Of a DNA stretch of 64,000 nt, positions 52,005-64,000 are shown piece after piece (positions within the stretch are counted from its first letter, which is position 1; every line of letters starts with the position of its first letter). A model generated the notes under the pieces. The model was not told where the DNA came from. It saw nothing but the letters and a program-made list of their open reading frames with translations, and searched no databases. The translations under genes and the position numbers were made by a program. This stretch comes from Allobacillus salarius (GTDB lineage Bacteria; Bacillota; Bacilli; Bacillales; Alkalibacillaceae), in NCBI RefSeq assembly GCF_007559425.1, contig NZ_VMHE01000008.1, positions 33,868 through 97,867 of the forward strand. Reading direction: 5' to 3'.

Positions 52005-52979
52005 TTACATAACTTCTTCTAGCGTTTGAATGTCGATTCCTTGATAGTAATGTTTGACGATGTCTTGATATGTCTTCCCTTCTCTAGCCATACCATTCGC
52101 TCCGTATTGACTCATACCAACGCCGTGACCGTACCCTTGTGTCTTGAAAATTATATAGTCGTTCTTTTTCTCAATCGTAAAGTCATTGGAACGTAGTCCT
52201 AATGCTTCGCGAACTTCACGTCCACTGAAACTTTTCCCATTGATCGTAAGCTCTGCGATTCGCCCACTCTGAGTTCGTTTCACATTCGATACAGTTAAAT
52301 TATTTGTAACATTAATATCTAACTGTGCTGCAACTTTGTTCATCGCAATAACTTCTTGTTCACTAAACTCAGGTGAAGCTTCATCCCAAGGACTCGACAC
52401 ACTTTTTAAATAAGGAATTTCATTTTGCCAATAGTCTTCTGCATTTTCCGTATATCCATTACTTGTTGAGAAGAATTGTGCCGTAATCGGCGTTCCTTCA
52501 TAAGTAATGATCTGGCCTTTTGTTTCATTGACAGCTTGCTGGAGCTTCATGAATTTTTCAGAGAAATCGACACCCCAGTCTTCTCGGAGTTCTTCTTCAC
52601 TTTTAAATACTTGGTCATTCACCGTATCGGTAACGTCATAAGCTTCTTCACTTCCTGTCAGCATCTTCTTCACGATATATGTTCTTGCAGCAAGTGCTTG
52701 TGCTTTAATAGCTTCCTTTTCAAAGCTCATCGGCATTTCTGAAGCAACGACGAGCGCAACATATTCTTCAAGCGGCACTTCTTCAACGAGCTCACTTTCT
52801 TGGCGAAAAACAGAAACGATCGGTTCTTCACTCGGTGTCTCTTCTTGGGTGACTGGCTCACTTTCTTCTTGTTCATTTACTTTCGTCGATGCCTCCGCAA
52901 ACGGTATTACAAGAATAGTAGGCAAAATTAGGATGACTGAAAGTAACGTGGCAACTAGGATGATTGGTACCTTTTTCAC
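52005..52979 (-). CDS. spoIID: Stage II sporulation protein D (lytic transglycosylase)
   Basis: About 324 residues. GTG 52979 (MKKVPIILVATLL) is chosen because AAAGGAGG lies about 10 bases upstream; the frame extends to 53051 without an SD. An N-terminal TM leads to an extracellular SpoIID domain: LEEYVALVVASEMPMSFEKEAIKAQALAARTY includes the catalytic Glu, followed by FFSTSNGYTE and GYGHGVGMSQYGANGMA. SpoIID cleaves denuded glycan strands to drive engulfment, with SpoIIM/P encoded elsewhere. Located between murA and spoIIQ, as in Bacillus. Confidence 0.95.
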   Translation of the reverse strand: MKKVPIILVATLLSVILILPTILVIPFAEASTKVNEQEESEPVTQEETPSEEPIVSVFRQESELVEEVPLEEYVALVVASEMPMSFEKEAIKAQALAARTYIVKKMLTGSEEAYDVTDTVNDQVFKSEEELREDWGVDFSEKFMKLQQAVNETKGQIITYEGTPITAQFFSTSNGYTENAEDYWQNEIPYLKSVSSPWDEASPEFSEQEVIAMNKVAAQLDINVTNNLTVSNVKRTQSGRIAELTINGKSFSGREVREALGLRSNDFTIEKKNDYIIFKTQGYGHGVGMSQYGANGMAREGKTYQDIVKHYYQGIDIQTLEEVM

Positions 52980-53113
52980 TTTTGGAACTCCTCCTTTGAT
53001 TATCTCTTGACTATTACTAGTTTTATGTAAAAGGTACTCTTGATAGAACATGAATATAGAAATTTTATAGAAGAAATTTAAATCCCGCTGAAATTAATAG
53101 ATTGTACAACGCG

Positions 53114-53145
53114 AAAAAGCCCATCTCCTTTATGAGACAGGCTTT
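53114..53145 (-). terminator. Terminator after murA
   Basis: AAAGCC-CATCTC pairs with GAGA-CAGGCTTT; T-run on the minus strand. Confidence 0.75.
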
Positions 53146-53180
53146 CAGCTTATATGAATATTCATGATGAGTTCGGCTAA

Positions 53181-54488
53181 TTAGCTAGATTTTGCCAACT
53201 TATCTGTCGTAGTTGTCGGCTCTTCTACTTCATCAGTAACACGTTCAATTGTCGCGCCGAGCGATCTTAGTTTTTCTTCAAAGTTAACATAGCCACGGTC
53301 TAAATGTTTCAGCTCAGTGACTTCTGTGCGCCCTTCTGCAACTAGTCCTGCAATGATGAGTGCAGCAGCAGCACGTAGATCAGTTGCTGCGACTTCTGCT
53401 CCTTGCAGTTCGACTGGGCCATTAACAATGGCACTACGTCCTTCAATTTTCGCCGTAGCGTTCATCCGTCTGAACTCTTCAACATGCATAAAGCGATTTT
53501 CGAAAACTGTTTCAGTGATGACACTAGTACCTTCTGCTTTCATTGTTAGTGTCATGAACTGAGATTGTAAATCAGTCGGGAAGCCAGGATACGGTAATGT
53601 TTTAATATCGACAGGCTTCAATTTTTCACGAGCGGTAACACGAACAGCATCATCATACTCTTCGATGCGAATGCCCATTTCTTTCATTTTTGCAATCAAT
53701 GAGCGTAAATGTCCTGGAATCGCGCCGTTAACAACGACGTCTCCGCCTGTTAGTGCAGCAGCAATCATAAATGTTCCTGCTTCGATTCGGTCAGGAATAA
53801 TCGTATGCTCTACACCGTGTAATGTAGGAACACCTTCGATTCGAATCGTTTCTGTTCCTGCACCGATTACTTTACCACCCATTTGATTAATATAGTTCGC
53901 TAAATCAACAATCTCTGGTTCTCTCGCACAATTTTCAATGACAGATGTACCTTCTGCCAAAGCAGCTGCCATAATAATATTTTCCGTCGCTCCAACACTT
54001 GGAAAATCCAAGTAAATTCTTGCGCCTTGCAACTTTCCTGGTGCGAATGCTTCCACGTAGCCATTGCCTACATGAATTTCTGCGCCCATCGCTTCAAAAC
54101 CTTTTAAGTGTTGATCGATTGGTCTTGAGCCAATTGCACAGCCTCCTGGCATCGCGACCTTCGCGTGACCATACCTGGCCAATAAAGGTCCCAATACGAG
54201 TACAGAAGCTCTCATTTTACGTACATATTCAAATGGTGTTTCCGTCTTTAATGTGTTTGAAGCATCGATATGAAGTTTACCATCTTCTCTTAACACATTC
54301 ACATTCATATATCTTAAAACTTCACTAATCGTATCTACATCAGCTAGCGTTGGCACTTGGTCAAGCGTACTTTTCCCTTCACTTGCCATGATGCTTGCTG
54401 CAATCACAGGTAAAACTGAGTTTTTGGCACCCTCGACTTGCACAGTCCCTTCAAGTCGATTGCCTCCCGTCACAATAATTTTATCCAC
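53181..54488 (-). CDS. murA: UDP-N-acetylglucosamine 1-carboxyvinyltransferase MurA
   Basis: A 435-residue enolpyruvyl transferase, first committed step of peptidoglycan precursor synthesis. The fosfomycin-target Cys117 is present ([11 protein letters not shown]). Other blocks are GAKNSVLP (20-27), the [13 protein letters not shown] segment (about 162) and [10 protein letters not shown] (about 303). The C-terminus is extended by a Glu/Thr-rich tail ([15 protein letters not shown]). Position between ywmB and spoIID corresponds to B. subtilis murAA. Confidence 0.97.
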   Translation of the reverse strand: MDKIIVTGGNRLEGTVQVEGAKNSVLPVIAASIMASEGKSTLDQVPTLADVDTISEVLRYMNVNVLREDGKLHIDASNTLKTETPFEYVRKMRASVLVLGPLLARYGHAKVAMPGGCAIGSRPIDQHLKGFEAMGAEIHVGNGYVEAFAPGKLQGARIYLDFPSVGATENIIMAAALAEGTSVIENCAREPEIVDLANYINQMGGKVIGAGTETIRIEGVPTLHGVEHTIIPDRIEAGTFMIAAALTGGDVVVNGAIPGHLRSLIAKMKEMGIRIEEYDDAVRVTAREKLKPVDIKTLPYPGFPTDLQSQFMTLTMKAEGTSVITETVFENRFMHVEEFRRMNATAKIEGRSAIVNGPVELQGAEVAATDLRAAAALIIAGLVAEGRTEVTELKHLDRGYVNFEEKLRSLGATIERVTDEVEEPTTTTDKLAKSS

Positions 54489-54523
54489 AACATTTCCCTC
54501 CGTGTCGATATTCCGTATGTTAT

Positions 54524-55192
54524 TTAATATTCAATTACAAGGATAGGTGTGCCGATTGTCAATGTTGCCCCATCTACCTCATCTCTGATCGCTAATTGAA
54601 TATTAATAGAATGCTGACTTTCATTTAGACTCGTTTTTATTAGGTCGGTCTTACCACCTAATACTTTAAATCCTGACTCATCAAGCATATTTTGTTCTTG
54701 AATGTCAAAATCTTCTCGTATTCTATCAAAAAACAAATTACTATTCATTCTATCACTGTATTTAGACTGATAACAAGAGTAATAAAGCCCATTTTTAAAG
54801 AATTCTTTAAAGGTTTCATCATTCAATTTTTGCTTGATTTCATCTTTCACTTGTTCATTCCAGATATCCCCTGTCAGAACGTAAGTGACTTGGACTTCTT
54901 TCCGTTGGTCAAAACGAGATACATCAAACTCTTCGTTTACAAGTTCACTTTTATGGGAGTCCTTTGAAAAATCTTTTTGTATTAACATATTTTCTAAACG
55001 CTCAACTTGTGATTCACTTATCTCTGTTCGAATGGTGAAATTAAATGAATCGATCACTAACTCATTTTCTCTAAAATATTGATCGAACGTTTCTATGTCA
55101 TTCAAAAAGTTATCTAGATTCGTAGTTTGATAGATTGTGTGATTCGAAAAAATAAAAGAAATTAAATAAAGTCCAATAAATAAAGTTCTCAT
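54524..55192 (-). CDS. ywmB: YwmB family protein
   Basis: About 222 residues from ATG 55192 ([13 protein letters not shown]), with GAGGGG 8 bases upstream. A hydrophobic N-terminus suggests a signal peptide or anchor; the rest is a mixed alpha/beta domain with two similar halves, as described for YwmB (TATA-box-binding-like fold). Its position between ywzB and murA matches B. subtilis. Function unknown; sporulation timing is likely by neighbourhood only. Confidence 0.85.
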   Translation of the reverse strand: MRTLFIGLYLISFIFSNHTIYQTTNLDNFLNDIETFDQYFRENELVIDSFNFTIRTEISESQVERLENMLIQKDFSKDSHKSELVNEEFDVSRFDQRKEVQVTYVLTGDIWNEQVKDEIKQKLNDETFKEFFKNGLYYSCYQSKYSDRMNSNLFFDRIREDFDIQEQNMLDESGFKVLGGKTDLIKTSLNESQHSINIQLAIRDEVDGATLTIGTPILVIEY

Positions 55193-55265
55193 TATTTCCA
55201 CCCCTCTTACTTAAAGGGTGGGCACGAAACACTAAGAATAAACCTTTTAAACTTCGACATCTTTT

Positions 55266-55508
55266 TTAGATCAAATAACTCAACTGACCTGACCAACGAA
55301 TAAAATCAAGAAAAAAATTACTTACTGTAGTACCTATCACAATTGAAAGTAAAATAAACAACAATTTACTTTCAACTTCTCGATTCTTCTTAAAAATACT
55401 TTGAATATTGACTGATTCTAAAGCTTTCCAAGCTAAAATAATAAAAATAATGTGGGAGATCATTCCCGTTAATGCATCAACTGTTGGTTGTACAAACATC
55501 TCGGACAC
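55266..55508 (-). CDS. ywzB: DUF1146 membrane protein YwzB
   Basis: 80 residues with two TMs (about 13-31 and 50-68) and the DUF1146 signature near the end (SIVIGTTVSNFFLDFIRWSGQLSYL). In Bacillus it lies just downstream of the atp operon, as here. AGAGGTG precedes the start at 55508. Function unknown. Confidence 0.88.
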   Translation of the reverse strand: MSEMFVQPTVDALTGMISHIIFIILAWKALESVNIQSIFKKNREVESKLLFILLSIVIGTTVSNFFLDFIRWSGQLSYLI

Positions 55509-55587
55509 CTCTTAGTAAGCATGTGCCTGCTATTCCCCACCGAATTAACTTTGCTTAAAATAAGTCTATTGTTTGAGCTAATGTTAC

Positions 55588-55601
55588 ATTTCCCGGGAAA
55601 T
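55588..55601. promoter_or_regulatory. Noc-binding site (NBS) palindrome
   Basis: ATTTCCCGGGAAAT, a perfect 14-bp palindrome equal to the published B. subtilis Noc consensus. It lies in the gap 55509-56226, which otherwise holds array E and an A+T-rich stretch without visible genes (55602-55779). Confidence 0.75.
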
Positions 55602-55779
55602 ATCGACACCAAACCTAAAGTTAATTATTTAGTGAAATTAGTTGTGGACCATGAAATCAATGATTATGTAGTTTGTTGTGGGTAATAAGTTATGTATTAT
55701 TCTGTTCATCTTGTTGTAATATTATAGCGTTCATTCGTCACATCATGGTGTATTCTGTTTAATTGTTGTTTGTGTGCTG

Positions 55780-56178
55780 ATTGCTGACAAAGGCTTTCTA
55801 ACTGTTGATAGGGTGCGGCTGACTGTTGATAAAGACGTTCTAACTGTTGATAAGGCTCACCTTACTGTCGATAAACGCGCGCTGACTGTTGATAAGGCTC
55901 TCCCGACTGTCGATAAGCGCACGCTGACTGTTGATAAAGCTCTCCTAACTGTCGATAAACCCACACTGACTGTTGATAAAGCTCTCCCAACTGTCGATAA
56001 ACTCGCTCTGACTGTTGATAAGGCTCTCCCAACTGTCGATAAACCGACGCTGACTGTTGATAAGGCTCTCCCAACTGTCGATAAACGCACGCTAACTGTT
56101 GATAAAGCTCTCTCGGCTGTCGATAAATGCGCTCTGACTGTTGATAGGGCGTAGCTGACTGTTGATAAACAATCAATA
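55780..56178. repeat. 19-unit 21-bp-period array, ACTGTYGATAA core (array E)
   Basis: Units start at 55780 and then every 21 bases to 56158 without one insertion or deletion. From 55843 to 56137, TTG and TCG forms of the core (ACTGTTGATAA / ACTGTCGATAA) strictly alternate, each with its own tail (GCTCTCC type versus CxCxCxCTG type), so the true unit is 42 bp. Positions 1-12 are almost invariant; 13-21 vary. The core's complement TTATCAACA/TTATCGACA differs from the DnaA box TTATCCACA only at position 6. A 126-residue frame of TVDK repeats crosses it, but I see no SD. Confidence 0.9.
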
Positions 56179-56183
56179 AATAC

Positions 56184-56225
56184 AAAAAAGAGGCCAACCT
56201 CTTAGTTTGGGATCAGCCTCTTTTT
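56184..56225 (-). terminator. Terminator of the atp operon
   Basis: AAAAAGAGGC pairs with GCCTCTTTTT, inner CCAACCTC/loop; located right after the atpC stop, T-run on the minus strand. Confidence 0.88.
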
Positions 56226-56226
56226 A

Positions 56227-56670
<444 letters not shown>

Positions 56671-56703
56671 TTACGACAGTTGCCTCTTTCGCTTAACGTC
56701 CCA

Positions 56704-58149
<1,446 letters not shown>

Positions 58150-58173
58150 TCATACGAATCTTGTAGTTCGCGA

Positions 58174-59040
<867 letters not shown>

Positions 59041-59082
59041 TCACCACCTTTTTTAAGAGACTTCTTCGTATTTTAAAAAGGT

Positions 59083-59120
59083 GTGTCAGAAATAGATTCA
59101 TACGAGTCAATTTCCGACAC
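59083..59120 (-). promoter_or_regulatory. Intercistronic hairpin between atpA and atpG
   Basis: In the transcript GUGUCGGAAAU pairs with AUUUCUGACAC (11 bp, one G-U), with partial pairing inside; UUUUU follows 2 bases later. It may cause partial termination or protect an mRNA end. Confidence 0.55.
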
Positions 59121-59152
59121 GGTCAAACAGATTGTTTATATGAATCATTGAA

Positions 59153-61762
<2,610 letters not shown>

Positions 61763-61851
61763 CTATTCTTCTATAAGGCTTCACATGGAAATCAACGTTT
61801 GAAGAAACATCTCATTTTCACATGCTCTCTTTAATCTTTCGCGTACAAATG

Positions 61852-61882
61852 AATGGCGAAGCTTTTAGTAGACTCCGCCATT
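61852..61882 (-). promoter_or_regulatory. Intercistronic hairpin between atpE and atpF
   Basis: In the transcript AAUGGCGGAG pairs with CUUCGCCAUU (10 bp, one G-U) with an 11-nt loop, without a U-run. It lies about 20 bases past atpE and could stabilise the upstream atpE message, which must be made in excess. Confidence 0.5.
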
Positions 61883-61902
61883 ATTTTGATGTATTCATTC
61901 GA

Positions 61903-62151
<249 letters not shown>

Positions 62152-62158
62152 TTATGAA

Positions 62159-63265
<1,107 letters not shown>

Positions 63266-63273
<8 letters not shown>

Positions 63274-63487
63274 GATGATTGTCCCCCATTAATTGATTGA
63301 CGAGGTAGATCATCCCATAGACACCTGCGGCTAAACCGACCAACAATCCGAGCAATAGAAACCATGGGCTCGTACCAAAATAATTGTCGAGCCAGCGTCC
63401 AGAAAAAATGCCGACGATTGTCGAACCCGACAAATAACTTAGAATCGTTGTTGTAATGGCAATCCCGCGAAACGGTTTTCCATTCAT
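63266..63487 (-). CDS. atpZ: AtpZ/AtpI family small membrane protein
   Basis: About 73 residues, two TM helices (about 9-27 and 38-60): ITTTILSYLSGSTIVGIFSGRWLDNYFGTSPWFLLLGLLVGLAAGVYGMIYLV. It heads the operon, as atpZ does in alkaliphilic Bacillus, where AtpZ and AtpI form a Mg2+/Ca2+ transporter complex. ATG 63487 has a better-spaced SD-like GGCAGG than ATG 63493. Confidence 0.85.
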
Positions 63488-63559
63488 AGACATACCTGCC
63501 AGTCCAGCTTGTCTTTATTATGCAGATGTTTAAAAACTCTCTTAAAAGGAGATTCACAC

Positions 63560-63643
63560 ATGGTTTTAGTCGAAAAAAACAGGGTGAATTGCGTTGTTTT
63601 TTTCGTGGTTTTTCTCACGACCATATGTACATTCGTCATCTAA
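63560..63643 (+). CDS. Possible 27-residue hydrophobic peptide antisense to the atp leader
   Basis: ATG 63560 with excellent SD (AAAAGGAGA, 7-base spacing) opens MVLVEKNRVNCVVFFVVFL and ends after TFVI. One TM-like stretch. It runs opposite to the untranslated leader of the atp operon. No promoter or family is evident. Confidence 0.35.
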   Translation: MVLVEKNRVNCVVFFVVFLTTICTFVI

Positions 63644-63702
63644 AATCCGTGTGTTTTTCGATAAGATTTTCGGTTGAAAGCCTTATCATTCCACACTAAG
63701 TT

Positions 63703-63731
63703 AGAATACAATAACCCCTAATATAAGTCAA
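63703..63731 (-). promoter_or_regulatory. Sigma-A promoter of the atp operon
   Basis: On the minus strand TTGACT, 17-bp spacer, TATTCT. Transcription would start near 63696, giving a leader of about 210 nt. That leader contains a hairpin (GATAAG...CTTATC, 63660-63687). No other promoter is apparent before atpZ. Confidence 0.7.
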
Positions 63732-63760
63732 TCAATTTTGGGTCTAAAATAAAACAACTT

Positions 63761-63776
63761 TGTGACAAACATCACA
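63761..63776. promoter_or_regulatory. FNR/Rex/CRP-type operator upstream of the atp promoter
   Basis: TGTGA-CAAACA-TCACA is a perfect 5-bp-arm match to the FNR/CRP pattern TGTGA-N6-TCACA and partly to the Rex site TTGTGA-N6-TCACAA. Its centre lies about 72 bases upstream of the predicted start point. Confidence 0.6.
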
Positions 63777-63882
63777 TTTTTTGTTTCCTATATTTTTGTA
63801 ATCATTTACGTATGGTTTTTGTCGATTATGGACGAATGGTTTTTTCTTTAATTGGATCTTTCTTTAGATCAGGCATTCATTT

Positions 63883-64000
63883 TGAACTACCCACCACTTA
63901 ACAAACTACGGTTGTTTGAAGTGGGGGGATTCCTAAGAACACCAGCGTAACCGCCAGTTATTGATTAGGCTATCTCCGTAGTTCCTACGGTTAGAAGTCT
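63883..64000 (-). mobile_element. Right end of an IS200/IS605-group (TnpB) element with omega-RNA scaffold end
   Basis: On the minus strand CCCCCCACTTC...AAGTGGTGGGTAGTTCA forms the conserved terminal hairpin of IS605-group right ends (CCACTT/AAGTGG plus AACAA/TTGTT). In TnpB elements this is also the 3' scaffold of the guide (omega) RNA, whose guide is read from the adjacent flank, here about 63863-63882. The rest of the element lies beyond the window. Confidence 0.7.
63965..64000 (-). CDS. tnpB: TnpB C-terminal end (partial)
   Basis: Minus strand codons from the window edge read RLLTVGTTEIA then TAA. The fragment is too short for identification alone, but it sits where a tnpB reading frame should end, about 30 bases before the right-end hairpin. 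Confidence 0.45.
   Translation of the reverse strand, partial: RLLTVGTTEIA

Noticed and set aside
55774..56154. A 126-residue reading frame made of TVDKxxL heptads
   Set aside because: It exists because 21 is divisible by three and the core lacks stops. No SD or promoter is seen, and other frames through the same array are open too.
55780..56178. Replication origin
   Set aside because: The DnaA-like 9-mers all deviate at the same base, no dnaA/dnaN or obvious unwinding element is adjacent, and the location after the atp operon is not a known oriC context.

Overview
The window looks like chromosome from an endospore-forming, flagellated, A+T-rich member of the Bacillaceae. The right half keeps the Bacillus order atp operon - ywzB - ywmB - murA - spoIID - spoIIQ - spoIIID ... 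mbl - flhO - flhP - fabZ. Acidic secreted and membrane proteins and an atpZ-atpI pair recall halophilic or alkaliphilic relatives. Genus cannot be fixed from sequence alone. Several genes appear to start at TTG or GTG (10186, 11077, 18638, 37820, 49799, 52979, 56631, 61744, 63273), judged from Shine-Dalgarno (SD) spacing.

Region 1 (1-29.5 kb) is an envelope-polysaccharide island. A capsule-type module comes first: a 4,6-dehydratase, a Wzz-like kinase activator, a bacterial tyrosine kinase and a PHP phosphatase. A poly(glycerol phosphate) wall teichoic acid set follows: tagO, mnaA, tagA, tagH, tagG, two TagF-like polymerase-family proteins, tagD and tagB. Interleaved are an acyltransferase, a glucosaminidase, a 1182-residue M14 carboxypeptidase, an arylsulfotransferase-family protein, two LytR-CpsA-Psr ligases, a ComEC-like lipoprotein with DUF3006, and a glycerophosphodiesterase. 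Two secreted enzymes share a long SH3/GW-like repeat.

Region 2 (29.6-39.1 kb) holds a chemoreceptor with CheX, a TetR-regulated RND efflux operon (SwrC/YerP type), a short ComK homologue with an operator-rich promoter, and an acidic lipoprotein. Region 3 (39.6-55.5 kb) is the conserved fabZ-to-ywzB block, minus strand. Relative to B. subtilis, about 5.8 kb lies between mbl and spoIIID: a NERD protein and a MerR/acyl-CoA ligase/acyl-CoA dehydrogenase operon with a perfect LiuR-type palindrome. Region 4 (56.2-63.5 kb) is the complete atpZIBEFHAGDC operon. Upstream are a good sigma-A promoter and an FNR/Rex-type palindrome. The right edge carries the end of an IS200/IS605-TnpB element.

The most unusual signal is a set of intergenic arrays, all with a 21-bp period. 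They lie at about 32.3, 32.5-32.8, 39.3-39.6, 43.9-44.4, 49.3-49.5 and 55.8-56.2 kb. Each array has its own conserved half-unit (GGCGGCT, TTAACACTGAAG, CATATATTTT, or ACTGTYGATAA) and a variable other half. One is a three-fold higher-order repeat of seven units plus a linker. A second array of the same family has exactly seven units and lies at the other end of the block between mbl and spoIIID. Another keeps phase over 19 units without an indel, and every unit carries a near-DnaA-box. A 14-bp palindrome identical to the B. subtilis Noc-binding consensus lies beside that last array.
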